NCBI RefSeq assembly: GCF_964340395.1
Contig: NC_135551.1
Location: forward strand, 496,001 to 560,000
Reading direction: 5' to 3'
From: Glandiceps talaboti
Taxonomy: Eukaryota; Hemichordata; Enteropneusta; Spengelidae
Length of the DNA: 64,000 nucleotides
In this document: positions 33,465 through 44,074 of the stretch, piece by piece
How the letters are laid out: every line of letters begins with the position of its first letter
Position numbering within the stretch: the first letter of the stretch is position 1
Notes under the pieces: generated by a model
What the model was told of the DNA's origin: nothing
The model's database searches: none
Seen by the model: only the letters and a program-made list of their open reading frames with translations
Made by a program: the position numbers and the translations under genes

Positions 33465-33640
33465 TTAAATATTAAAATACTGACAAAGATTACTGTGATC
33501 GAGGTTTACTCCTTTACCAGGGAACGATTTTCCAAAATAAAGGTAGTTGAGGAATTTATGCTGGACTCTTTCAATTTTAGTGATTAAATACTTCTGATGG
33601 GGTGACCAAACTTGTAGTCCAGTTGCATTTTTTAACATAA
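33465..33640 (-). mobile_element. LINE ORF2 C-terminal remnant
   Basis: On the - strand, GLQVWSPHQKYLITKIERVQ then HKFLNYLYFGKSFPGKG resembles the W-S-P-H...I-x-x-I-E-x-V-Q block of the LINE ORF2 C-terminus. It is truncated on both sides and joined to a family D repeat at 33641. Confidence 0.6.
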
Positions 33641-34370
33641 CCGTGCATTGTGTTAGAGGGAAGGTTTTATGGTTGATATTTGTTCTCCTGAACAAGAATC
33701 CGCCGGGTGCCACCCTGGCACCCTTGAGCATTTTTTTTAATTTGCATAAATTAAAACATGATAAATTTATGACGATTTGGCCATTTGGTAGCAAATCTAT
33801 ACAACATTACCATGTATGAATGGTCAATATTTGTGAAAACAACTTCTTTTTAATGGTGAAATACAATGTAAATACTAATTAGATAATTATCAACTTCCAA
33901 AGATAAAAAATAATCATATAATTTGCAAATTTGCATAAATCGCAAATGGGTATTTTGGATGATCATCATATGTTTTCAATATAGTTTAATTGCAATACAT
34001 GGATATATTGAGAAAACAACTACCTTTTAATGACACAATTCAGTGTAAGTAATAATTAGATAATTAGCAAATTCCAAAGATAAAAAAAATAAGCTGATTT
34101 GCATAATTTGCATAATCGTGAATGGGTATTTTGTGTGATCTTTGTCATTTTTCACTATACTTGAAATGCAATACCTGCATATATTGTAAAACCAACTACC
34201 AGTACTTTTTAATGATGCAATACAGTGTAAGTACTAATTAGATAATAAGCAACCTCCATAGATAAAAACAATCTAATTTGAATAATTTGCATAAATCTTA
34301 AATGGGTATTTTGTGTGATCTTCGTCGTCTTTCAAATATACTTGAAATGCTATACTTGGATATACTAGTA
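33641..34370. repeat. Family D hairpin repeat with about 155-bp AT-rich modules
   Basis: The head 33646-33800 contains the hairpin GGGTGCCACCCTGGCACCC and matches 38310-38480 in inverted orientation (GAGGGAAGGTTTTATG, GATATTTGTTCTCC, AATTTGCATAAATTAAAA). Four AT-rich modules follow, sharing AATGGGTATTTTG, TGCATATATTG and AGTACTAATTAGATAAT. The layout (hairpin plus tandem AT modules) parallels families A to C. Confidence 0.65.
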
Positions 34371-35665
34371 TTCACCACTTGTTGCATCATTCATAAACCT
34401 GAGATGAAATGTAAAATTAACTGAACGTTTAGTGTAAAGATGTGACATGACTGTTCATATAATGTTGGGACTCAAATCTGCATCGATGCTGTGAATCACT
34501 TGTTCATCACAAATAAATTTGTCCACGGCTAATGTATCTTGTCAACTTCATAGAATCTACAAAAGTTCAGTTATATTCTAATTAAACTTTTCAACTTGTT
34601 CAGTCCATTAGAAAGAATTTTGCCTCATTGTCAAGCATGTACTTTCTCTATTTTTAAATTTGTTCTATTTGCACATATAAGCTTGGTTAATCTAATTATA
34701 TGAGCGTCGATCTGAAGATTGAAATATTAATATCGAATACACACACACTCACATCTATAAGCAGTAAAACATTTAGTAGTCTAATAAAACAGTAGTAGTC
34801 TAATGATAAGTTACATGGGTATGCATGTATGGTAGGTGTCATGTAAAACGTTTGAGTTGACTGAAGAAAAAACATCTCAAAGCGTGTATTGCTTAAAACG
34901 TACACTCCACGCATACTGTTACTTAGTATAGCAACACCAAGTTGTATCTATTATTATACAGGAAAACGGCAATTTGTTTACGATGGAAAATGGTGTACTT
35001 ATAAATGTCGGTCCAGATAGAATAAAAATCACTTTGTTAGCCCTAGTAAACAAAGAGGGATATTTTACATGAAAACCTAGAGAGTTGATAAACACCAGCC
35101 TTAAAACTCTGCATTGTCACAAGACCTTGTGTTTCAGTGTATCTTATCTCACATGTTTTGGAATATTACCTGAACTTTGTTTAACCCTCAATATCCAGAT
35201 CGATGCCAGACACTACATAAAACAACCAATGCCAAACAGTGGACAAAAATTCCACACAGTCATGAAATAAAATCACAACAAATATGTGATAAACTTCTAG
35301 ATATAGTTCGAATAAATGTTGCAGAAGCCCCAAGTGACTTGTATACTGCAGATTCTTAGTACAGTAATAATTGTTTTGGATATTTCATCAGATAAATCAT
35401 GTGTCTATGAGAAGTGTGGATTCACAAGTAGACAGTGCATTTGAAGAATTTGTTACTGAGATTGAAAGTAACCCCCATTCATATTTAGAATTACAATGAA
35501 CTGCATGAGTATTTTCTCAGCCACATCAGTGACAATAAGGTAGACTCAATACATGTATAAGAGGGAGGTAATAGGGAAATTGGGGTAGGTGGGTAACCTT
35601 TTACAAATAAGTTCTCAAGAACGACCATATTTTAGAATGGGATTAGGGGAGGGTTACATTTTACT
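34371..35665. other. Unassigned sequence, one exon-like ORF
   Basis: No repeat family was recognised. Around 35207-35359 an open frame (CQTLHKTTNAKQWTKIPHSH ... ICDKLLDIVRINVAEAPSD) follows a possible acceptor (CAATATCCAG) and has protein-like composition. It may be an exon remnant, but no family was recognised. Confidence 0.35.
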
Positions 35666-35669
35666 TTAA

Positions 35670-36712
35670 AGGTGATTCAAAATGCTCACATTCACTATCG
35701 CTAATTTGCTAGACGACATGTTTGTGAAATGCATTCTGGTTTTAAAACTTTTCAAAAGCGTCTGCAAACACCTTAAAATGACCCTTTTTCAGTCACTTCC
35801 CTTCGGATTTACTTCGAGAGTTTTCGGGTATTTCCGGTCCCACCTAGACCACGGGATTTTATGACGTCATAAAGAGACATGGATAGCACGTAGCCTATGG
35901 CGAGCGTAGTCACTAGGTGAACAAAACTCAACAGCATTGTGAAAAAATACATTGCTAGTGGTTGTAACAGACATCAGTAAACAAAAACTACACTCTACAT
36001 GTCTTATTAACCAACATTTACCGATATTTACTCACACTTTCTGACTAATTGGCAGTGTCTGTGGGTATAAATGCTAAAATATGATCTCCCCATATTATGG
36101 CAAAATAAATCAAAACGGCTAGACTACAGTGTAGATATACATAAACACTTGTAATGTCGCTCGCGTGTTTCAATTTATTTATCTGATTTTTTTTATTATT
36201 TGCCGAGGAGAAGCATTACAATATCTTCGACAGGCATGGCGTCGACAGCATATTATAGCCCACTATACTCGACTATACTCACTGATGTCGCCTTTTGAAC
36301 GGCGCATTTAGCAACAAAGTAAACATATTTATCTTGAATAAATATACTAGCTATTTAGATTGCCATATCATCAGCAATAAAATTGGAAAGAATTGAGGAA
36401 ATTTCGTGAGTTTAGTGTTGTCATTTACATGACTTTAGCAACTCGTCTGGAAGAAAACTTGTATGGTTTCCCTTGTTGCGATATCACTTAATTTAATGCA
36501 ACAAGCCTATTTAATATTCATTAGAAGAATTCTGTAACGAATCATGGTATTCGAAGTGTACAGTTTAGGAAACCAACAAATCAAATATCGCGATGTGTTC
36601 ATGATATCAAATACGATTGGACAATATTGAAAAGTTTTAAAACCAGAATGCATTTCACAAACATGTCGTCTAGCAAATTAGCGATAGTGAATGTGAGCAT
36701 TTTGAATCACCT
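35670..36712. mobile_element. TTAA-flanked DNA element with 85-bp identical inverted termini (Kolobok-like)
   Basis: The left end AGGTGATTCAAAATGCTCAC and the right end are inverse copies, identical over about 85 bp (to AAAACTTTTCA). The flanks are TTAA at 35666-35669 and 36713-36716. TTAA duplications occur in Kolobok and piggyBac. The ends do not start with CCC/TTAACC as piggyBac ends do, so Kolobok is preferred. The 1043-bp element has no transposase-like frame, so it is non-autonomous. Identical termini point to recent activity. Confidence 0.85.
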
Positions 36713-36779
36713 TTAACTCATTTCAATGCCTAATGTTGCAATATGTTGTGATTTTGGAACTGAATCCTCCACATCGGTT

Positions 36780-37260
36780 ACCATGGGATAATTAATGTTG
36801 TTGAATGGAGATGTTGACCCTCGTCCCGACAATGCCCATCTACTCAGTGGGATTTTTGGCCCTCAGCTCAGCCAATTAGATCCAAACACAGGTACTGAGT
36901 ATTGCAGTTCCTTCACACAAAACCCTTGTGTGTTGGTAGTTGGAAATAACCAATCTCTTTTAAACTGTCAATATAGTTGCAGCAATGGGAATTTGTCCTT
37001 CCCACTGAGTCTGGGACTTTTTAATTTCTGTTTTCATGTCAGCCAGCATTTTAACCCATGTTTTAAAATATCTGATTGAGGTGGGTCATGTTTTAGAGAA
37101 AGAGGATTGGGGAAGGGCCACTAACATGATAGAATCGTTGGAGGGTCACATAAATACGAAAGAGACCGAGGATGATCACCCTACCCTAATCCTTATAATT
37201 ACTGAAGGTCCTCATTTTAAAGTCTTTTAAAGATGAGCTCCTGGTAAAGAGAATCAAAAT
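36780..37260 (+). other. Possible LINE 5' ORF remnant
   Basis: MLLNGDVDPRPDNAHLLSG recalls the L-L-x-G-D-V-x-x-N-P-G-P start of the LINE endonuclease region. The rest (VGHVLEKEDWGRATNMIESL, then EGHINTKETEDDHPT) is not recognised. It could equally be an unrelated exon remnant. Confidence 0.3.
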
Positions 37261-38309
37261 CTCTTGCTGAAAAAAAACATCTTGAGTACATGTGCCATGA
37301 TATGACATAGATCAGTTTGTTGATTCTCCCACCTAAAGTGTGCAGCCAACTGGCACACTTGTAGTTTTCATTAATTATATATTGTTTAAGACCAAAAATG
37401 AAAAATAATGAGTAATTTGCTCACATTACACATTATACTTGTAGCATATCATTGATTCATTAAATCTGAATCATAAACTTTTGTTATGGTAATAAGTTGA
37501 AATCATAATTTATTGGGCATTGATCTTTGGATGGATTGGATACATTGCAGTATACCGATACATAAATATGTTTACCACAGGTGATTCAATACTGTGAAGA
37601 ATGTGTGATTTTATGATTAAGTCGTTATATCTTACAAAACAATTACAAAAAATGTTTCAGTTGCAGCGAAGAGTTAAATCGGGCATATATAAACTACAAA
37701 AGAAAATACTGAAAAATATAGAGAAAAACTCTGGGTACCCTATCACTTGCCTTGTCCCTAGAGACATTGTAGAACAGTCCTAACTGTTCTTACAATGAAG
37801 CTCGGTTTATCATTATCAGATATGCAATTTATGCAAATTAAGGTGTTATTTTAAGAATTATTTATTCTTTTATTTCCAAACTTATCTTTATTCCTTTATT
37901 TCATACCTTTAAAATAATTACTCAAGTTTATGATTCAGATTTAGTGAAACAATAATCAATACTGCCTGGTACTGATATGCTGCAAGTATAATTTGTTTGT
38001 AATTTAATTTAAGCAAACTACTCATTATTTTACTTTATTGTTTTTTATTTTCAGCATACCTTATTTCTTGTTTAATTCCTTCCAACCATTTATCATAGTT
38101 AAATGATTCAGATTTCGTGAATCTATCACAAATATTGCCAGATATTAAATATTAGCTTCAAAATGTTGTTATTCTGTGCAATTTATGCAAATTATGCTAA
38201 TTACCAATTTTTAATTGATTTCTTTAATTTTTTTACCCCAATACTATTTTACAACTTTAAGGTAAAGATGTGTGCAATATAAAACTCATTTATACATGAT
38301 GATATTGTA
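37261..38309. other. AT-rich intergenic sequence with degenerate modules
   Basis: AT-rich DNA with recurring ATGCAATTTATGCAAATTA and TGATTCAGATTTAGTGAA phrases, probably the module part of the family D copy that ends at 38480. The frame 37601-37783 is unsupported. Confidence 0.4.
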
Positions 38310-38490
38310 TAAATGTGCTACTAGATGGCCAAAATTTACATAAATCGGCAATTTTTAATTTATGCAAATTAAAAAAATTGCTCAACTCTGCCAGGGTGGC
38401 ACCCGCCAGATTCTTGTTCAGGACACCCTGGAGAACAAATATCAAGCATAAAACCTTCCCTCTAAGACAATGCAAGGTAGGGTGGCCTGG
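38310..38490. repeat. Family D repeat, inverted copy
   Basis: It matches 33646-33800 in inverted orientation, with AATTTATGCAAATTAAAAAA, the hairpin CAGGGTGGCACCCGCC region, GGAGAACAAATATC and CATAAAACCTTCCCTC. Confidence 0.65.
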
Positions 38491-38550
38491 CAACTGGACT
38501 ATTGTGGACAATACTCTAGATGACTCCGTACAAGCGATTTATATAAATTA

Positions 38551-39165
38551 AACAAGTCATTGAGAATGACACAGTCCCCGCTATGATTGGGTTTTAAGGA
38601 ACTGGCAGTTTATGTTGTCATTTTCTTGATATCACTACTCTGATCATGCAACAACACTTGTGAACCTAAATCAAACAGACTTAGATATGTTGTGTCTGCT
38701 AGTTGGACATGGAACATGCCTACTCTTCAAGATGACATGATGGAATAAACCATTCAACAATAAAGGATGGGTCGGGTATGGGGGAGGGGGGGGACCTGTT
38801 CAAGCATGTCTGAGTTATGGCTTTGGACATGGAAAATTTGCAAATAAAATGGCTGCCAGGCAGCCATATTGGATTGCATCACAACAACAATGAATATGCA
38901 CATGTATGTCACAGAACACTGTCCTAATACCAACTTTGAATGAGATCTGTTCAAGCATGTTCGAGTTATGGCTTTGGACATGGAAAATTTGCAAATAAAA
39001 TGGCTGCCAGGCGGCCATATTGGATCGTATCACAACAACAATGAATATGCACATGTATGTCATAGAACACTGTCCTAATACCAACTTTGAATGAGATCTG
39101 TTCAAGCATGTCTGAGTTATGGCTTTGGACATGGAAAATTCGCAAACAAAATGGCTGCCAGGCAG
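38551..39165 (+). repeat. HINE/pearl-like repeat family A, copy A2 (truncated)
   Basis: It starts ACAAGTCATTGAGAATGACA then CAGTCCCCGC. Three modules of about 150 bp follow. It breaks off inside a module (GGCTGCCAGGCAG|AATTCACGG), next to a LINE fragment, so the microsatellite and terminal hairpin are missing. Confidence 0.72.
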
Positions 39166-39189
39166 AATTCACGGCAACGGGCACACACG

Positions 39190-39595
39190 AAGACACTAAC
39201 CACTGAACCATTTAAAATGCTTCTAACAAGTGTGTTTGTCATCATTCCATAGTTTAATCATGTAAGGAATTGCACTTTTAGCATATCTCTGTGTACGTAT
39301 CCTAGGTAGAGATAGTTATGAATTACGTAATTCAAGGCCGATTTCATCGCTACGTTCCTTAGTAAGCCAGTCACTGTGTAATCTAGACTTTTTGAGTGAT
39401 TTCGCAAAGTTTAAACATATATTATCGCGTCTCTGTTTTATATCTACAATTTTACATGTCTCAAGTGCCTGATGATATGATACATAGGCCATACCCAATA
39501 TTATTCTACAAGCCCTTTTCTGAATATGTTCTAATGAATCATGTTGCTTAACGGTTAACCCAGGATGCCATACAGGTACAGCATTTTTATGGTTG
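39190..39595 (-). mobile_element. LINE ORF2 C-terminal remnant
   Basis: The - strand reads AVPVWHPGLTVKQHDSLEHI, QKRACRIILGMAYVSYHQAL and DNICLNFAKSLKKS, then a TAA stop (about 39316) followed in frame by LSLPRIRTQRYAKSAIPYMI and KLWNDDKH. I-Q-K-R-A-x-R-I-I-L-G is a hallmark of LINE ORF2 C-termini. It is 5' truncated and carries a nonsense mutation. A different LINE family from those at 17 kb and 26 kb. Confidence 0.82.
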
Positions 39596-40295
39596 AGATC
39601 AATAGTTCAATGTAGGGTAAAAAGTAAATTCTTTTAGTGTGGGATGGGGTGAGAGGTCTTTTATAATGAAATCTGTTTTGTACCCCAAAATAAACAATTC
39701 TAAATATGTCAGATTGAAAAATGGGAAAAAAATATGTTATGCATGGCACTAAAATGCATATATTGTGCCAATAAAAGAGCTATTTTTCCTCACTACATAC
39801 TGGCTTGGTATTCATAGCACTACATAATACTACATACTGATTTGAAATTGATTGTGCTGTGTACAACAATTTTACCAATTTAGTTAGAAGGGGATGGGGA
39901 AGGGGTTCTGAGGCCTTACTAAAAGAATTAGTTTTTTAACCTACTGATCTCACCCCTAATGTGTTGATTTATCATACATGTACAAACTATTGAACTGTTA
40001 CTTGGCATAGCTATAGTACGAACTACATGTCTTATCAAAAATTACTTTTCTGTGTTTGTATTTCACTTCTTCTCTGATACCTGTGACCATCATCAAGTTT
40101 AATACATGTTACCAGGCTACATGTGATACCCGCTTTTGTCTTGCTACTGTTTTACACTATAAACTACCAAGAAAGAAATATATTCCAAGGTGAACACAAT
40201 ATTAATCGAATTCTCAGAGAATATATATTATGTGAATGACTGATAAACAAAGTTATAAACACAGACTTGTTTGATAATGATCTAGTAAAGGGCTA
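39596..40295. other. Unassigned sequence
   Basis: AT-rich intergenic DNA. No gene, array or terminal repeat was recognised. Confidence 0.4.
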
Positions 40296-40866
40296 CTTAC
40301 TGTAGTCATTGAAAATGACATAGTCTCCGCTATGATTGGGTTTTAAGGAACTGGCAGTTAATGTTGTCATTTTCAAACCTGGTTAATGTTGTTTGGCCTT
40401 ATATGGTTGTTTTTGATATCACTACTCTGTTCAAGCATGTCCGAGTTATGGCTTTGGACATGAAAACTGCGCCAACAAAATGGCTGCCAGGCAGCCATAT
40501 TGGATCGTATCACGACAACAATGAATATGCACATGTATGTCATAGAACACTGTGATAATACCAACTTTGAATGAGATCTGTTCAAGCATGTCTGAGTTAT
40601 GGCTTTGGACATGGAAAATTCGCAAACAAATGGCTGCCAGGCAGCCATATCGGATTGTATCACTACAACAATGAATATGCACATGTATGTCATATAACAC
40701 TGTCCTAATAGCAACTTTGAATGACATCTGTTAACGCATGTCCGGCTTTGGACAGGGAAAATTCGCAAACAAAATGGCTGCTAGGCGGCCATATTGGATC
40801 GTATCACAAAACAAATTGACGTGCATATATATGCCATAGTATGTTGCCCCTGTACCAAGTTTGAAA
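40296..40866 (+). repeat. HINE/pearl-like repeat family A, copy A3 (truncated)
   Basis: It starts GTCATTGAAAATGACATAGT then CTCCGC. Three modules follow. It stops at GTACCAAGTTTGAAAAAAAG without the ACGG tract and hairpin. Confidence 0.72.
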
Positions 40867-41290
40867 AAAAGTAGAATTATGACTATAGCACATATTACAT
40901 TGCTTGTTTGACGTCAATTGTGTCTTTTGAAAAGTGGCAGTTTAAAGTCTCGTGGACTGATTTTCAATATGGCGTCAGTCACAATGGTCATTAACATATT
41001 AATCATCAAAAATAGAAAAGAAGATGTGCTGACTTGAAATTAACAAATCTGAGTAAGCTACCCTCTGCGCATCAACACACCAGATATCAAAGCAATCTGA
41101 CAAGTAGTATTTGAGATGATGAAAATATCATTTTTGAAAAAAAAATCGTAAAAAAATTGAAAATGGCACAGATCAACTTGGCATGAACAAATCTGAATAG
41201 CCTCCCCCAAGGAAACATGCACACCAAATATCGAAGTATTCTGACTGTCACCTTTTGATGAAAATAAAAAAAGTTGACGGACACCTATGA
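40867..41290. repeat. Low-copy dispersed repeat with paired modules
   Basis: Two related modules (about 41035-41110 and 41185-41260) share AACAAATCTGAGTAAGCTACC-type and CACCAGATATCAAAGCAATCT-type phrases. The layout resembles the core modules of the other families, but no termini were identified. Confidence 0.4.
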
Positions 41291-41329
41291 TTCACTTATA
41301 CTCTATACCCACCTATACCTGAAGCTACG

Positions 41330-42170
41330 CTTTCAGCTTTCGCTGACAGCAAAGCTAATAAAAGGTCATTCTGTTGAAGATACTGTTCAAATTGATTGTC
41401 AATTACTCATTCTAATATCTTGGATATCACACTCAAAATTGACAGTGGTCTATAATTGCCTTCGAAGGTCTTATCTCCCTTTCTGTACAATGGTACCACT
41501 CTAGCACATTTTAGTTCTGATGGCACTTCTCCATGGTTAATGGAGAGGTTTATAATATAAGAGGAGCAAATTTGTTGGGCTCCATTGATGATAAACCTAA
41601 CAGGAAGGCCATCTACGCCAGTGGCTTTGTCCTTGCCAATTTGACCAATAATATTGATGATTACTCGACAACTGCAGATAACCCAAAAGAGTTCTGAGAT
41701 ACATTTTGTTTTGAGTAGAAATCATGAACATGTTTACGACCAAAACAGCCTTTATTAGAGGTAACTTGTTCACTAATGAAGATGCTATGCCGATTGTAAA
41801 GAAGGTGTTCCCAAACTTTGTAAAGTTTTCCACAGTTCTTCAGGAGAATTAATACACTCCTTTATCTTAGACTTATAGTAGTCTGCTTTAGCCCTGGTCA
41901 CCTTTTCCCAAATCTTGTTTCTCAGACGTTTAAATTCTTTGTACAATGATTCCCCACCCAGTTTTCTAAATAGAGAAAGTTTCTTATCTCTTAGTTTGAT
42001 ATCCTCTAAAATGTCTGAATCTATCCACTGCTCCGCCCTTTGTTTGATTCTAACCTCCTTTACTGGAGCAAACTTGTCTACTACTGATATGAAAGTTGTC
42101 CTAAATATTTTCCAACCAAAAATAAAAGATGTTATTCTGCCATCAAATGTAAAGATCACAAAATTGAGAG
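41330..42170 (-). mobile_element. LINE fragment: endonuclease-RT linker and start of RT
   Basis: On the - strand, FRTTFISVVDKFAPVKEVRI, WIDSDILEDIKLRDKKL and AKADYYKSKIKECINSPEEL correspond to the linker between endonuclease and RT in CR1-type LINEs. Further on, KATGVDGLPVRFIINGAQQI, EVPSELKCARVVPLYRKGDK and NYRPLSILSVISKILE correspond to RT motifs 1-2. Frames are broken by indels, and the catalytic YxDD region is missing. It may belong to the same family as the C-terminal piece at 39190-39595, but this is not shown. Confidence 0.85.
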
Positions 42171-43454
42171 TATGGAAGGGTACCTATATTTTATAGTTAT
42201 GTCTTACTAAATTGAACCATAAACCAACCCATTCTAATTCTTCCTACCATTTCATTTTGTCAACCTGTCAACCAAACACACACTGATATACACACTCAAT
42301 AAATGAATTTTAACTAAATATATCTTCTTGTATCTGTGTCGTTGTATTCTTTGCATCTTTGTTCTTTTATCTTTAAAACTTATGGTACTAATAACACTTG
42401 ACAATGGCATGCATATCTGACTGATGTTTTACTACAAAAGGACATGTACCAATTTCAATGACATTTAAAGCATGTAACAAAAATACCACTACAAATTAAA
42501 AGGGAAAAAAGTTATATATTTAGCACAAAATTTACCAACAACAAAAATATTGCACTCACATGTACTATGAATACAATACTTGTCTGTATCAAGGAGATGC
42601 TAACTTGGGTAGTCAGTCTGTATAAAGAGTAGCCATTCAGAAAGATGTCGATGGCTTTGTCATTCAGAAAGATAGTGTCAATGGCTTTGGGTACAACTGA
42701 AATTCATGAAGAAAGTATTCCATTTAGTAGATCTGCAAATGCGAAGTATTGTCAAAGGTTGAATTTTTGACCAAAAATAATTGTTCCATCAAAAGGTCTT
42801 CATCTATACCCCCACAAAAAGAATTTAAACCCCTCATACATTACTTTTGGTGCTCATGTAACATTTTACTCAATGGCAGCCATATTTGATTTACATGGAG
42901 ATTACATTACAGTGTCTATTTGAGGGGGTTATGTCTTCTGTGAAGAGTTATGCAGTAAATCATGATTTTTAACTACAAATATGGCTGCCATTTGCATATA
43001 TCAACAAAAAGAATTGAGGTGCATATGTCCTACGTGTCACCTTTGTGTCACATTTGAAAGAAATTGGATATTGTATATCTGAGAAATGACGTATTACAGA
43101 TGGACACACGCATGCAGGCAGTGACCACATACTTGATTTAGTCACATTACATACCATTGTGCCAGGTTTGGTTTAATCGGTTGGGGTTGATGCATGCCAG
43201 AGCTATGAGGGTGAGTGCACTGACGGAACCCAATGTTGGCGGTGCCCACAGGGGTATATAAACAAAGGATCCGATTTCATCCTTTTGTGGCTATACTGAT
43301 AAAACACACTAATACAAGAACCTGGCATTAGTTAAAGTAATTCACTCGTCAGGAATTCATACCTCAAACAAAACAAAACATAACGATTTGGTACTTCAGG
43401 TGCTTTGAAGGAATCTAATGATTCACTCTCAATAAATACACACATTACAAATTC
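42171..43454. repeat. Intergenic sequence including a family E-like stretch (42780-43250)
   Basis: The part 42840-43160 shares phrases with 850-1510 (CATTTTACTCAATGGCAGCC, GTTATGCAGTAAAT in inverse, CATATGTCC). The rest (42171-42780) is unassigned AT-rich DNA. Confidence 0.45.
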
Positions 43455-43647
43455 ACTTAAACTTATCACTCTTTTATTGTGTTTTCAAACTGAACAAGAA
43501 ATTTGATTTAAGGATATTACAAATTGAAGCACAAATAGGAATTGTAGAGAAAGTAAAGTCCATCTGTCCATGACAATCAGGCTAGAATACCTCCATATCA
43601 TTACAGCAATTCACACCACACTGTATAAGAACAAACAGCTGATAAAA
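43455..43647 (-). other. ATP5PO 3' UTR with candidate poly(A) signal
   Basis: Downstream of the stop on the - strand, an AATAAA (TTTATT at 43473-43478 on the + strand) lies about 170 bases from the stop. This is a reasonable short 3' UTR for this gene. Confidence 0.5.
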
Positions 43648-43761
43648 CTAGACTGTCTCCTTTAGAAGACTGGTGTATCTCCTCACTTTAGATGCAGTGG
43701 ACATATCTACATATTTGTCACCGATGTTTACAACTATACCGCCTATGATCTTAGGATCAAC
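43648..43761 (-). CDS. ATP5PO: ATP synthase subunit O (OSCP), last coding exon
   Basis: The exon encodes VDPKIIGGIVVNIGDKYVDM followed by STASKVRRYTSLLKETV and a TAG stop. This is the C-terminal domain of the oligomycin sensitivity conferral protein. G-G-x-x-V-x-I-G-x-K-Y-V-D-M-S is its signature. OSCP sits on top of the mitochondrial F1 head and joins it to the peripheral stalk. The acceptor on the - strand is TGTCTACAG before 43761 and the exon begins in phase 0. The length of 37 residues plus stop fits the family's end. The frame extending above 43761 is intronic. Confidence 0.93.
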   Translation of the reverse strand, partial: VDPKIIGGIVVNIGDKYVDMSTASKVRRYTSLLKETV

Positions 43762-44074
43762 CTGTAGACAGAGACAAGATGATAATGATATATTCATGGA
43801 CACAATATTCATGTTTGTTGCCATATTTTGAAATGTGTATTTGCTATGTATGTTCATCTCAATGTTACAATATGCTTTGAAGGAATCTAATGATGTGCAG
43901 ACTACAGGTAAGTTTTGAACTGTAACCTGTTCAATGTTACATGTAGTTTACATCTTTGGTAGGCGCATTGGCTACTCGTAACATCAACATGCCAGTTATA
44001 CATACGCTGTATCTTTTGTGTACATTTCAGCCACATTGTGTGTTTGCACGCATGTTTTTGTATGCATGTGGGTG

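Noticed and set aside
34696-34914. Possible membrane-protein ORF at 34696-34914 (-)
   Set aside because: Short, AT-rich, with no splice context or recognisable motif.
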